Shown: in pieces, positions 17,691 to 29,544 of the stretch
How positions within the stretch are numbered: the first letter of the stretch is position 1
How the letters are laid out: the number at the start of each line of letters is the position of its first letter
Assembly (NCBI RefSeq): GCF_021800405.1
Contig: NZ_CP084550.1
Coordinates: forward strand, 2,728,001 to 2,792,000
Length of the DNA: 64,000 bases
Reading direction: 5' to 3'
Origin: Arthrobacter sp. FW306-07-I
GTDB taxonomy: Bacteria; Actinomycetota; Actinomycetes; Actinomycetales; Micrococcaceae
Made by a program: the position numbers and the translations under genes
Notes under the pieces: model-generated
What the model was told of the DNA's origin: nothing
Seen by the model: only the letters and a program-made list of their open reading frames with translations
Databases searched by the model: none

Positions 17691-20285
17691 TCAGGTGACC
17701 AATTTACGGACCAGCCGGGCGCCCTGCGCCAGGGATAGGCCGGGGAGGTAGGCCCGGGTCAGCGCCCGGCCGATGGCGGGCAGGTGCAGCGGGTCCTGGT
17801 AATACAGGTAGAGCGCCCGGTACTCCGGCTTGAACCGGGACTTGAAGGCCGCCAGGGAACGGAAGCCGTAGACAGGCTCCAGCGCGTGGCCTACCAGATC
17901 CAGGATCCTGACCAGGTTCTGCGCTCCCTCGTCGGTGGCACCCGCGTCCTCCTGGCCCTTAGCCGCGGCCGTATCCTCTGCAGCGGCTCCAGTCTCGGGC
18001 TCGATGTCCGGACGGCTGGCCAGCGGCGAGCCGGACAGGGAAATAACGTCCACGGAATCCCGCAGCTCAAGGACAGCCGAGGCGATCAGGAATTCCATTA
18101 CCCCAGGGAATCCCTCGCTGCCCCGGCGCATGACGTCCAATGTCCGGCTGACCAGCCGCCCGCCGTCGTACACGGGCAACCAGCTTGTCACGCCGTGGAC
18201 CGTGCCGTTACCGTCCACAGCCAAGCAGCAGAGGACTTCCTCGTCATCAAGTTCGTCCACTCCCCCAAGCGTGAAGCCCATTTCCGGCACCGACTTGGTG
18301 GCCGCCCACTCCTCGGACACTTCGTTCAACCGCGACCGCAGCGCTGGCGGCAGCGAGTGGTAGGAGCCCCAGACCGCGTGGACCCCCAGCTTGGCGGCGC
18401 GGTTCAGGGCTGTCCGGACGTTCTGCCATTCCTTGCCCTTGAACTCGAGCTCGTTCAGCGCCAGCCGGGTCTCCTGGGCAACGGCCACGCGGGAAAAACC
18501 GCGTTCCCTGAGCATCGGCCACATGGTGTCGTCGCAGGAATACAGCGCGGGGACCAGGGCCTGGCTGCGGCAGTAATCCAGGAACCCCTCGGTCACCCGC
18601 TGCTCAGCCGCCCGGTCACCGATCGCGCCGCCCAGGGTCAGCGCCACCGTCCCATGCTGCTGGAACGCCATGGCACCGGCACCGTCCGGGCTGAACCAGT
18701 AGGTGTTGGGCTCCCAGAGTGCCATCCAGGACAAGGGCCCGCCGCCCCGGTGGAGCAACTCCCGGGCGCGGTCCCGGTCCTGCCGCCCGAAGTTGAGGCC
18801 GTGGTGCCGGCCCACCAGCACCCACCACACGGCCACCAGGGCTACAAGCCAGAACACCGGACCCGAATAGGCGAACAGCATGGCCTCAGCGCTGTCCTGC
18901 TCAGGAAAGACCCGGCGGAAATGTTGTGGAATGGGCACCGGAACGTACTGCCGGGCCAGCTCGGCGAAGAGACCCAGCAGACCGCCGTCGCGGGCCAGTC
19001 CCCCGGACCAGAACCAGGCCACCGTGTAGGAGCTGGCCAGGGCAAGCCAGGTTCCGCAGACCACCGCACCGAGCACGCGCCGGGCGCCTGGCCGCGTCTG
19101 CACGCGGAACTGCCGCCGGTTCAGCCACAGGACGACCGCCAGCAGCAGCGGGACAACCACGAGCGGAAGCACGTGCGCGAAGGCCGAGGACAGCGGCGTG
19201 GCATGCGTGCCCTGCAGGCGGGACGGGACAAGGGCGAACAAGGCAAGGTAGACGGCGGCCAGCGCGGTAACAGCCAACTGGATGGCCAGGGCGATGTTAA
19301 GGGCCAGCCGGCGGCCGCGCCGCATGCCGTCCGCGCAGATCAGCAGCAGGATGACCGGCACCACCGCCAGGGCCAAACCGAACGGCCCGGCAAATCCTGC
19401 CCTTCCGGTCTCCAGGCAGGACGCGTCCACCGTGGCGCCGCAGTTGAACACAAGCTGGCTGAGGGTGGGCATCGGGCTGAGCACGACGTCGCGCAGCAGG
19501 GCCAGCGGACCCGTGGGCGCCCGCGTGATGCCGGTCAGTATAGGCCCCACGGCAAAGACGGCAACAGTGAGGGCCAGCAGGTTCCTGGTCTCGCGCCCCG
19601 TGGACCGGTGACGGTGGAGGCGCCCCTGGTCCCCCTGGATCCACCAACCGGCCAACAGGCCAAGGAGCGCGCCGATAAGGCCGATGACGGTCTCTGCATG
19701 CCCCACATAGAGAACCAGGAGCAGCGAGATGGACAACACCACCGTACGGAGCCGGCGCTGCCACAGGAGGGTGATCCGTGCGCTGGCGGCCAGCCCGGCC
19801 GTCAGCACCGGGGCGTAGGGTCCAATCAGGTTGTCGTCGGCCATGGTGTCCAACCAGCCGTCACCCACATATCCCGCCAACTGGGTCACCAGGAGGAACA
19901 CGGTGACGGCCGCGAACTGGCCGCCGAAGAACAGTCCTACGGCGGCCCGGCGGCCCAGCCTTCGTTCGGCGAGTCCCAGCAGCAGGACAATCATCAGCGA
20001 TGCGGTGATGTACGCAAGCGGGTTGGTGGCGAAGAAGAGGCTGGTAAACAGCGACCACCACTGCCCGCCCCGCAGGCCAGGGCCACTGACGGACGCAAGC
20101 CCCAGCAGCTGCTCCGGCGGGCCGTCCAGGAAGCTTCCGGTCAGGGCAGCGGTGGCGAGGAAGGCAACAACCACGCCGAGAGTGAACGGCATGGACTTCA
20201 GCGTGCGCAGGACCTGCTGCACTGCGGGGCGTCCGACGGAGGCCCACATCAGGGCGGCCGTGCGGTTGGGTTGGCTGGTGGTCAC
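17691..20285 (-). CDS. MprF-like aminoacyl-lipid synthase (DUF2156) with rhomboid-like N-terminal membrane domain
   Basis: About 864 residues. The N-terminal 200 residues look like a rhomboid fold (GGQWWSLFTSLFFA, then LGLAERRLGRRAAVGLFFGGQ, a final GHAETVIGLIGALLGLLAGWW helix), but no GxSG serine motif is seen. More helices follow to about 500. The C-terminal third is the tandem GNAT-like DUF2156 domain of MprF/LysX enzymes (WFSPDGAGAMAFQ, LEFKGKEWQNVRTALNRA, YGFRSLAAFKSRFKPE), which transfer amino acids from tRNA to membrane lipids. The GTG start at 20285 overlaps the esterase stop (GTGA); a longer open frame to 20801 lies inside the esterase gene. Amino acid and lipid specificity unknown. 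Confidence 0.82.
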   Translation of the reverse strand: MTTSQPNRTAALMWASVGRPAVQQVLRTLKSMPFTLGVVVAFLATAALTGSFLDGPPEQLLGLASVSGPGLRGGQWWSLFTSLFFATNPLAYITASLMIVLLLGLAERRLGRRAAVGLFFGGQFAAVTVFLLVTQLAGYVGDGWLDTMADDNLIGPYAPVLTAGLAASARITLLWQRRLRTVVLSISLLLVLYVGHAETVIGLIGALLGLLAGWWIQGDQGRLHRHRSTGRETRNLLALTVAVFAVGPILTGITRAPTGPLALLRDVVLSPMPTLSQLVFNCGATVDASCLETGRAGFAGPFGLALAVVPVILLLICADGMRRGRRLALNIALAIQLAVTALAAVYLALFALVPSRLQGTHATPLSSAFAHVLPLVVVPLLLAVVLWLNRRQFRVQTRPGARRVLGAVVCGTWLALASSYTVAWFWSGGLARDGGLLGLFAELARQYVPVPIPQHFRRVFPEQDSAEAMLFAYSGPVFWLVALVAVWWVLVGRHHGLNFGRQDRDRARELLHRGGGPLSWMALWEPNTYWFSPDGAGAMAFQQHGTVALTLGGAIGDRAAEQRVTEGFLDYCRSQALVPALYSCDDTMWPMLRERGFSRVAVAQETRLALNELEFKGKEWQNVRTALNRAAKLGVHAVWGSYHSLPPALRSRLNEVSEEWAATKSVPEMGFTLGGVDELDDEEVLCCLAVDGNGTVHGVTSWLPVYDGGRLVSRTLDVMRRGSEGFPGVMEFLIASAVLELRDSVDVISLSGSPLASRPDIEPETGAAAEDTAAAKGQEDAGATDEGAQNLVRILDLVGHALEPVYGFRSLAAFKSRFKPEYRALYLYYQDPLHLPAIGRALTRAYLPGLSLAQGARLVRKLVT

Positions 20286-21610
20286 CACTGCAACCCCCAC
20301 TGATCGCCAAGGAACTGCAGCGCGTCGGCAAACCGCTTGGATGAGGTGTCCCAGGAATGGCCGGTGTGTTCCACGACGTGTGCCTGCACCGTAAAGCCGG
20401 CATTCTGCGCTGCCGCGGCAAGCGTCTGGAGGTTGGCCACGAACTCCGGATCGTTTTGCCCTGCGGTGAGGTACATGCCGTGGGTCTCGAACCGTTGGTG
20501 TTTCATAATCTCCAGTGGAGTCTGACGGGTGAATTCGTCGGGGTTCCCCGGGAACGCCGCGTCGATTGTCTTCTGCCGTTCCTTGGCAATTGCCGGTTCC
20601 GCTTCGCTGGAGAAAGCCAGCACGTCGGCGTAGATGTCGGGATGCCTGGTCCCCATCTGCACCGCACACGTGCCGCCGAAAGAGAAACCTCCGATGGCCC
20701 AGTGGCTGTGGTTGGTGTCCACCGCCAGGGTGGAACCGATCCATTGTGGAACGTCCTGGGAAAGGTACGTGTCCGCTTTGGCGATCCGGCTGTCCATGCA
20801 CATGGTGTTGGCGGACTGCGAGCCGTTGGGATCGGGGATGACCACTACGGGAGACACTCCGCTGTGGGCAGCGGCGAAAGAATCCATATGGCCGCGGATG
20901 GCGCCGCCGGTAAGCCAGTCGGCAGGGCCGCCAGGCTGGCCCGCGACCAGGACCAGCACCGGCAGGGCGGGGCGGTTGGCTGCGAAGTAGGCGGGCGGAA
21001 GGTAAATGTAGGCGTCGCGGGTGTTCATCCCGGACAACGTTCCAGGGATCGCGGACTTGCGCAGGACACCTCCGGCAGGCAACTCCCCCTGCGGCTTCCA
21101 GCCCCGCAGGGGCAGGCCGTCGGGTTCCCCGGTGTGGCGCATGAGGTCCTGCTCCAGCGCGGGAATGCGGGCCAGGGCCGTACCCAGCAGGTCACTGACG
21201 GTCCTGTTCAGGCCAAAGTAGGCGTTGATCTGGATCGCCGAGAGCAGCACCACCAGCAGCGCAGCGAGGATCCCTCCCCCGCGGCGGCTCCAACTCGTCC
21301 TGGGCAGCCGGAGCAGGCACAGGAGCAGGGCCGCCACACCCGGCACCAGCCACAGCAGGACGGGGTCGGGCAAGTCCTCGGGGAAGATGGTGAAGATGTT
21401 GATGAGCGCCCAGTGGACCGTGCCGACCAAGGCAAATGCGGCTGCTGTGGCCGTGAGGATACGGACCGCCCACGCCCGGACGCGATGGACCGGAACCATG
21501 GCGGCGCGCCAAGGCGGCACCAGGAGGTAGGCGGCGCCGCCCATTCCCAATACCAGCACGGTTCCATAGAGTGGACCGTCGGTGAGCCGGATGTCTAAAA
21601 GCCAGTCCAC
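20282..21610 (-). CDS. Membrane-anchored esterase (alpha/beta hydrolase, esterase D/mycolyltransferase-like)
   Basis: 442 residues. Four hydrophobic helices occupy about 1-135, followed by an exported hydrolase domain of the esterase D/antigen 85-like family: IPGTLSGMNTRDAYIYLPP, PVLVLVAGQPGG, and the nucleophile elbow GGFSFGGTCA (Ser310), with Asp387 in AGQNDPEF and His418 in EHTGHSW. GTG start, 5 bases after the DUF2550 stop. It overlaps by 4 bases the MprF-like gene downstream. Esterases of this fold paired with aminoacyl-lipid synthases can remove the added amino acid; that role is inferred from context. Confidence 0.85.
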   Translation of the reverse strand: MDWLLDIRLTDGPLYGTVLVLGMGGAAYLLVPPWRAAMVPVHRVRAWAVRILTATAAAFALVGTVHWALINIFTIFPEDLPDPVLLWLVPGVAALLLCLLRLPRTSWSRRGGGILAALLVVLLSAIQINAYFGLNRTVSDLLGTALARIPALEQDLMRHTGEPDGLPLRGWKPQGELPAGGVLRKSAIPGTLSGMNTRDAYIYLPPAYFAANRPALPVLVLVAGQPGGPADWLTGGAIRGHMDSFAAAHSGVSPVVVIPDPNGSQSANTMCMDSRIAKADTYLSQDVPQWIGSTLAVDTNHSHWAIGGFSFGGTCAVQMGTRHPDIYADVLAFSSEAEPAIAKERQKTIDAAFPGNPDEFTRQTPLEIMKHQRFETHGMYLTAGQNDPEFVANLQTLAAAAQNAGFTVQAHVVEHTGHSWDTSSKRFADALQFLGDQWGLQW

Positions 21611-21615
21611 GTTGG

Positions 21616-22047
21616 CTAGCGCCAGGTCCCCACGCCAATGACAGGACCTGCTTCCAGCCAGGATGACAGTCCGGTATAGGCGTCGAACTTCATGGCCAGG
21701 TGCAGGTCCTGCCCCTCGTAGCGAAGTTCGACGATCACCACGTCCGGCTGTACCTTCACCGCCTCCGCTTCAGTAGGCTTCCGGCGGCCGAGCAGCTCAA
21801 GGGAGCTGCGTTTGAACGTGTACTTGGGGCGGACACTCAACGAGATGAGCTTGAACCATTCAAGGTCGTTGTCCTGATAACGACAAACCCCCATCTGCCA
21901 ACTGTTTCCAGCTACGCAAATGGAGGCGTCCACCGTGCCGAGGGCACGCCGCAGGTTGAAGCGGCGCACCCCCGAAAGGCACAGTGCAAAAATAAGCAAT
22001 CCGAACACGACTGCCAGTGCGATGAACGTAATACCCGGTGCGTCCAT
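21616..22047 (-). CDS. DUF2550 family membrane protein
   Basis: 143 residues with one N-terminal transmembrane helix (ITFIALAVVFGLLIFALCLSGV) and a small C-terminal domain rich in beta strands (SICVAGNSWQMGVCRY, DVVIVELRYEGQDLHLAMKFDAYTGLSSWLEAGP). The family sits directly after atpC in many Actinobacteria (Rv1312 in M. tuberculosis) and has no established function. The start MDAPGITF lies 10 bases after the atpC stop, so it is part of the ATP synthase transcript. Confidence 0.88.
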   Translation of the reverse strand: MDAPGITFIALAVVFGLLIFALCLSGVRRFNLRRALGTVDASICVAGNSWQMGVCRYQDNDLEWFKLISLSVRPKYTFKRSSLELLGRRKPTEAEAVKVQPDVVIVELRYEGQDLHLAMKFDAYTGLSSWLEAGPVIGVGTWR

Positions 22048-22057
22048 CAAGGTCGTG

Positions 22058-22342
22058 CTAGCGGATCCCAGCGGTAGCCGAGCCGCCCAACTGGGCGTTG
22101 TCAGCAACGATCACCACGCGGTTGTTGTCGACGGAGAAGAACCCGCCGTCGACGTCCACCGCAATACGGTCTCCGGACACCGGCTGGATTGCCAGTTCAC
22201 CCTCGGCCAGGATCGCCAGCAGGGGCGAGTGGCCGGGCAGGATTCCGATTTCACCATCGCTGGTGCGGGCCTTGACCATCTTGGCCGCTCCGGACCACAC
22301 GAAGTGGTCCGCTGCGACAATCTCAACCTCAAGCTCAGCCAT
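22058..22342 (-). CDS. atpC: ATP synthase F1 subunit epsilon, short form
   Basis: 94-residue central-stalk subunit. The N-terminal beta-sandwich is intact (LEVEIVAADHFVWSG, GEIGILPGHSPLLAIL, VDGGFFSVDNNRVVIVAD) but the protein ends there: the two C-terminal helices that inhibit ATP hydrolysis in E. coli (about 138 residues) are absent. The start codon is separated by one base from the atpD stop (TAATATG). Short epsilon subunits are known from related actinobacteria, so this is likely natural, not a truncation. Confidence 0.95.
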   Translation of the reverse strand: MAELEVEIVAADHFVWSGAAKMVKARTSDGEIGILPGHSPLLAILAEGELAIQPVSGDRIAVDVDGGFFSVDNNRVVIVADNAQLGGSATAGIR

Positions 22343-22343
22343 A

Positions 22344-24772
<2,429 letters not shown>

Positions 24773-24844
24773 ACTTATCCTTTCCTAGCGTTCCGTGAAC
24801 CGGGTGTGCCGGACCCGTGGGCCCGGCACACTCGGCCAGTGGAA

Positions 24845-26482
24845 CTAGCGCTTCTGCCTGACGATTTTTTCCTGGTCAACCTGGGCCTCGTCGATGGGGG
24901 CATGCTCTTCATGCCCGGCACCGACCAGCAGGTTGTCGCCCTCGCCGAAGAAGCCCTTCTTGAAGTCCACAATCGAGGACTTCAAGGCTGCAACGGTGTC
25001 ATCGTCCAGCACGTTGGTCTGGGCCAGCGTGGTGAGGATCGAGGACTTGTGGCGCAGGTGCTCAAGGAACTCAGACTCGAAGCGGCTGATGTCCTCGACC
25101 GGAACGTCGTCCAGGTAGCCGTTGGTACCGGCCCAGATGGAGACGACCTGGTCCTCGACCGGGAACGGCGAGTACTGGCCCTGCTTGAGCAATTCCATCA
25201 GGCGGGCACCACGGGTCAGCTGCTGGCGGGACGCTGCATCCAGGTCGGATGCGAACATCGCGAACGCCTGCATGTCTCGGTACTGGGCCAGGTCCAGCTT
25301 CAAGGTACCGGAGACCTTCTTCATGGACTTCACCTGAGCGGCACCGCCAACGCGGGACACCGAAACACCCACGTCAACAGCGGGGCGCTGGTTGGCGTTG
25401 AAGAGGTCGGACTGCAGGAAGATCTGGCCGTCCGTGATGGAGATGACGTTGGTCGGGATGTAGGCGGACACGTCGTTCGCCTTGGTCTCGATCAGCGGCA
25501 GTCCGGTCATGGAGCCGGCGCCGAGCTCGTCGGAGAGCTTGGCACAACGCTCCAGCAGGCGGGAGTGCAGGTAGAAGACGTCGCCCGGGTAAGCCTCGCG
25601 TCCCGGCGGGCGGCGCAGCAGCAGCGACACGGCGCGGTAGGCTTCGGCCTGCTTGGACAGGTCATCGAACACGATGAGGACGTGCTTGCCGCCGTACATC
25701 CAGTGCTGGCCGATGGCCGAGCCGGCGTACGGTGCCAGGTACTTGAAGCCAGCGGGGTCAGAGGCGGGAGATGCCACGATGGTGGTGTACTCCAGTGCGC
25801 CGTTGTCCTCGAGGGTCTGGCGGATGGCGGCGATGGTGGACGCCTTCTGGCCGATGGCAACGTAGATGCAGCGGACCTGCTTGGTCACGTCACCGGAGGC
25901 CCAGTTGGCCTTCTGGTTGATGATGGTGTCGATCGCAATGGCGGACTTGCCGGTCTGGCGGTCGCCAATGATCAGCTGGCGCTGGCCGCGGCCGATCGGG
26001 ATCATCGCGTCAATGGCCTTGAGGCCGGTCTGCATCGGCTCGTGGACCGACTTGCGCTGGGTTACGCCCGGGGCCTGAAGCTCCAGTGCGCGGGTGGTCT
26101 CGGCCTTGATCTCGCCGAGGTCGTCGATGGGCACGCCCAGCGGGTCGACAACGCGGCCAAGGAAGGCATCGCCCACGGGCACGGACAGAACCTGTCCGGT
26201 CCGGTGGACTTCCTGGCCTTCTTCGATGCCGGTGAAGTCGCCGAGGATGATGACGCCGATTTCGCGGACGTCAAGGTTCTGGGCCAGGCCCAGGGTGCCG
26301 TCCTCAAAGCGCAGCAGCTCGTTCGCCATGACCGAGGGAAGACCCTCAACACGGGCGATGCCGTCACTAGCGGTGGTTACGCGGCCGACCTCTACGCGCT
26401 CTGCGTTCCCGGGTTCGTAGGACGCCGCGAACTCGTTCAGCGCATTACGGACGTCGTCGGCGTTGATGGTCAATTCGGCCAT
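24845..26482 (-). CDS. atpA: ATP synthase F1 subunit alpha
   Basis: 545-residue non-catalytic nucleotide-binding subunit. P-loop [11 protein letters not shown] at about 170-180, [17 protein letters not shown] (alpha/beta signature), and the arginine-finger region ([26 protein letters not shown]). The C-terminus carries the Lys/Gln-rich tail [11 protein letters not shown] found in this group. Its length is typical for actinobacteria, where the C-terminal extension of alpha has been linked in mycobacteria to suppression of ATP hydrolysis. Confidence 0.98.
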   Translation of the reverse strand: MAELTINADDVRNALNEFAASYEPGNAERVEVGRVTTASDGIARVEGLPSVMANELLRFEDGTLGLAQNLDVREIGVIILGDFTGIEEGQEVHRTGQVLSVPVGDAFLGRVVDPLGVPIDDLGEIKAETTRALELQAPGVTQRKSVHEPMQTGLKAIDAMIPIGRGQRQLIIGDRQTGKSAIAIDTIINQKANWASGDVTKQVRCIYVAIGQKASTIAAIRQTLEDNGALEYTTIVASPASDPAGFKYLAPYAGSAIGQHWMYGGKHVLIVFDDLSKQAEAYRAVSLLLRRPPGREAYPGDVFYLHSRLLERCAKLSDELGAGSMTGLPLIETKANDVSAYIPTNVISITDGQIFLQSDLFNANQRPAVDVGVSVSRVGGAAQVKSMKKVSGTLKLDLAQYRDMQAFAMFASDLDAASRQQLTRGARLMELLKQGQYSPFPVEDQVVSIWAGTNGYLDDVPVEDISRFESEFLEHLRHKSSILTTLAQTNVLDDDTVAALKSSIVDFKKGFFGEGDNLLVGAGHEEHAPIDEAQVDQEKIVRQKR

Positions 26483-26560
26483 CTGCAGTCCCTGCTCTCC
26501 TGTTTGTGATCACCGCAAACGGTGACCGGGGTTTCTATCAGTTGTATTGTGCTTGTCCGG

Positions 26561-27387
26561 CTAGCCGGCCAGCTGGCGCTGCAGCTCACCCAGCTTGGTG
26601 AGGACCGAAGCGTCAAGCACTTCGTCACCAACCTGGACGCGGATGCCGCCAATGAGTGCCGGGTCAACATTGAGGTTGACCTTCAGTTCCCGCCCGTACA
26701 TGGCATTCAGGCCAGCCTGCAGGCGGGCAAGCTGTGTCTGCGTCAAAGGACGGGTTACGCTGACCGTTGCAATCCAGCGCTGCTGCCGCTTGGCTGCCAA
26801 TTCAGCGAACCGCTGCACCAACCGGGTGGGCTTGATACCGCGGGGCTGGGTCACAGCCTGGGCAATGAGGACTTTCGCTTCCTCACTGGCACCTGGCACA
26901 AGCTTCTCCGCGAGTGCAACCTTGGCTGCACTGCTGGCCTGTGGTTCGGACAGAGCACGTTGTACCTCGTGGCTGGAGGCAACAGCCTGGTTGAAGGAGA
27001 ACAGGTCGTTCTCCAGCTCTTCCAGGCCAGTGATTCCGGAGGCAGAAACGGCCGACTTGTTTTCAGCAACGGAAATGACCACCGTTGCGGCAAGAGTCTC
27101 GAGTGCATCGCCGATATCACGTGCGTTGGCCCAGCGTAGGCTGGCCAGTCCGCCTGCGATGTCTGCAGCATCAGCGGAGACTTTTCCGCCAACCAGCTGC
27201 TTGACCAGCGCCGACTTTTCGTCACCGTTGCGGGACGGGTCAGTCAGGGCGCGGCGCAAGCCAGCCGAGCTGTCCACCATTCCCAGAATTCCGAAGAGTT
27301 CCTTTGCCAGCTGCAGCGACGCAGTCGGAAGCTTTGCTTCCAACTCTGCCAGCGCTGTTGCCAGCGATTCGCTCGATACGCCTGCCA

Positions 27388-27388
<1 letters not shown>
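26561..27388 (-). CDS. atpH: ATP synthase subunit delta
   Basis: 275-residue peripheral-stalk protein that joins b to the top of F1. Mostly helical (SLATALAELEAKLPTASLQL, ITGLEELENDLFSFNQAV), ending with the conserved delta signature VNLNVDPALIGGIRVQVGDE. It is about 100 residues longer than the E. coli protein, as usual for non-mycobacterial actinobacteria, and is a separate gene rather than the b-delta fusion seen in Mycobacterium. Its ATG overlaps the atpF stop by one base (TAATG). Confidence 0.96.
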
Positions 27389-27942
<554 letters not shown>

Positions 27943-27993
27943 TCACCCGTCCTTATCTACTCGGTTCTGAATGTTCGCTGAGGTTCTGAAGGT

Positions 27994-28212
27994 TTACTTG
28001 AGAACGAAAGCGAAGACCAGGCCCAGGATGGCGAGTGCTTCGGTCAGCGCCAGGCCAAGGAATGCGATCGGCTGCAGGACGCGCTGGGCTTCCGGCTGGC
28101 GTGCGACGCCGTTGATGTAGGCAGCGAACACGAGACCCACACCGATACCACCGCCGATAGCCGAGAGGCCATAGCCGATGAGGTTGAGGGAGCCGTTGAT
28201 GGAGCCTTCCAT
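27994..28212 (-). CDS. atpE: ATP synthase Fo subunit c
   Basis: 72-residue proteolipid forming the rotating ring. Hairpin of two helices with Gly-rich helix 1 ([15 protein letters not shown]), the polar loop ARQPE and the ion-binding carboxylate Glu58 in [14 protein letters not shown]. The absence of the Na+-binding residue pattern points to proton coupling. ATG at 28212 preceded by AAAGGAAAAAAAATG; an in-frame upstream start has no family match. The homologous mycobacterial protein is the bedaquiline target. Confidence 0.97.
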   Translation of the reverse strand: MEGSINGSLNLIGYGLSAIGGGIGVGLVFAAYINGVARQPEAQRVLQPIAFLGLALTEALAILGLVFAFVLK

Positions 28213-28323
28213 TTTTTTTCCTTTCAAGATGCCGCTTTGTGCGGCAGGTTGTTTGGGTTGCTTCATCCCCGCGAGGGGAAGACTGTGGTGTGCCGGCGGA
28301 GCATGGCTCCCCCGGCGGGGTGC
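28213..28323 (-). promoter_or_regulatory. Structured atpB-atpE intercistronic region
   Basis: Three consecutive hairpins: 28292-28302 with 28306-28316 (11 bp, one mismatch), TCCCC/GGGGA at 28266-28279, and TGCCGC/GCGGCA at 28230-28246. Directly after them on the minus strand is a strong AAAGGA ribosome binding site and an A-run leading into the atpE ATG. The c subunit is needed in many copies per complex, so this may raise its translation or protect the 3' segment of the mRNA. That is inference; the structures are seen in the sequence. Confidence 0.6.
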
Positions 28324-29124
28324 CTAGTGGCTGTCGGCGTGCAGCGCGCCTTCGATGTAAATCGCGGTCAGCAGCGTGAAGACGTAGGCCTGCAGGACCA
28401 TGATCAGGGCCTCGAGCATGTACATGGCGATGGCACCGGCGAGGACCAGGACCGAGGTGCCCTTCAGCAGGACGTTCTCCTGCATGATCAGGTACTCAAT
28501 GCCGGAGCCGGCGATCATCACGATGAGGTGGCCTGCGAGCATCGTGGCGAACAGACGGAGGCTGTGGGTGACCGGCCGGACTACGAAGTTGGAGATGATC
28601 TCAATGGGGATGACGATCGGCAGGATGTACCACGGTACCCCCGAGGGGACGGTGGCCAGCTTGAAGTAGCGCAGGCCGTTCTTCTTGACGCCGATGGCGA
28701 TCCAGGTGATGTAGACCAGGCCGGCGAGCACGTACGCTCCACCCACGTGCGAGAACGTGGGGAGCTGGAACACCGGGATGGCACCGTAGATGTTGTTGAC
28801 CAGGATGAAGAAGAACAGGCTGAAGAGCAGCGGGACGTACTTGATGAAGTCCCTGCCGCCGATGATGTCCTTGGCAATGCCGTTGCGGACGAAGCCGTAG
28901 GCGGCCTCGCCGGCGAACTGGAGCTTGCCGGGTACCAGCTGCTGCTTGCGTGCGGCCAGCACGAAGAAGACGGCGATAAAGACGACAGAGAGGAGGACCA
29001 GCAGCATCTGCTTGGAGAATCCTTCTGCGGCACCCCACGGCAGGATTGCCGGCAAATGCATTTCGTTAATACCAGGAGGAGTGAACTCTCCTGAATCTTG
29101 GGCCGGGAGCGCAAGCGCGATCAA
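28324..29124 (-). CDS. atpB: ATP synthase Fo subunit a
   Basis: 266-residue membrane protein carrying the proton half-channels beside the c ring. Contains the essential Arg in HSLRLFATMLAGH (helix 5 of the family), FFILVNNIYGAIPVF and the C-terminal LQAYVFTLLTAIYIEGA helix. The N-terminus begins LALPAQDSGEFTPPGINEMH. It is the first core Fo gene, 81 bases after the AtpZ-like gene. Confidence 0.97.
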   Translation of the reverse strand: MIALALPAQDSGEFTPPGINEMHLPAILPWGAAEGFSKQMLLVLLSVVFIAVFFVLAARKQQLVPGKLQFAGEAAYGFVRNGIAKDIIGGRDFIKYVPLLFSLFFFILVNNIYGAIPVFQLPTFSHVGGAYVLAGLVYITWIAIGVKKNGLRYFKLATVPSGVPWYILPIVIPIEIISNFVVRPVTHSLRLFATMLAGHLIVMIAGSGIEYLIMQENVLLKGTSVLVLAGAIAMYMLEALIMVLQAYVFTLLTAIYIEGALHADSH

Positions 29125-29205
29125 CGCGTTTCCTCTCTGCAGTGTCCATCATTGGGCGTTGGGCGGGGTCCGGCAGCCTGACAGCCTGCTGTTCCCCCTG
29201 TGAAA

Positions 29206-29544
29206 TTATTTGGCATTATCTTCTCCGTCCTGGGACGGTGCGCTGGAAGCATGGCGCTCATCAGCATTTTTGCGGGAACTGGTGAGGCCGTGCATGTGGG
29301 AAAGGTAGAAACCTCCGACGGCTCCAAGCAGAGCGCCTGCGAGCACGATCCAGCGCGTTCCCCACAGATAATCCAGTCCCCACCCTATCAAACTCCAGAC
29401 GATGATTCCGCCAATGATGTAGCTGAATACAGCCATTCCAGCGTTGTAGCCGCCATCGTTGGAAGCGTCGGAAGCAGCGGGCGCGGAGCTGTTGGATCCA
29501 CGTTTGCCGTGGGCAGCGCCCGCGGACTTCTTCGGGTCACGCAT
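29206..29544 (-). CDS. AtpZ/AtpI-like small membrane protein
   Basis: 112 residues with two adjacent helices (FSYIIGGIIVWSLIGWGLDY and WIVLAGALLGAVGGFYLSHM) between a Lys/Ser-rich N-terminus and a charged C-terminus. This matches the AtpZ/AtpI-like proteins found at the head of bacterial atp operons, proposed to help c-ring assembly or Mg2+/Ca2+ supply. The start MRDPKKSAG lies inside the end of the previous gene (8-base overlap). Exact subfamily is uncertain. Confidence 0.8.
   Translation of the reverse strand: MRDPKKSAGAAHGKRGSNSSAPAASDASNDGGYNAGMAVFSYIIGGIIVWSLIGWGLDYLWGTRWIVLAGALLGAVGGFYLSHMHGLTSSRKNADERHASSAPSQDGEDNAK

Noticed and set aside
17784..20303. Long open frame on the plus strand through the MprF-like gene
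   Set aside because: Antisense shadow typical of GC-rich DNA; product is a Gln/Arg/Gly-rich string with no domain, while the opposite strand encodes a clear family member. The same applies to frames opposite atpD (22098-23447), atpA (24806-26509), lysA/hom (41222-43774), the antiporter (7441-9099) and hrpA (50935-52713).
20286..20801. N-terminal extension of the MprF-like protein to 1036 residues
   Set aside because: The extra 172 residues are encoded inside the esterase gene in another frame and have a compositional shadow pattern; the GTG at 20285 in the stop overlap is a better start.
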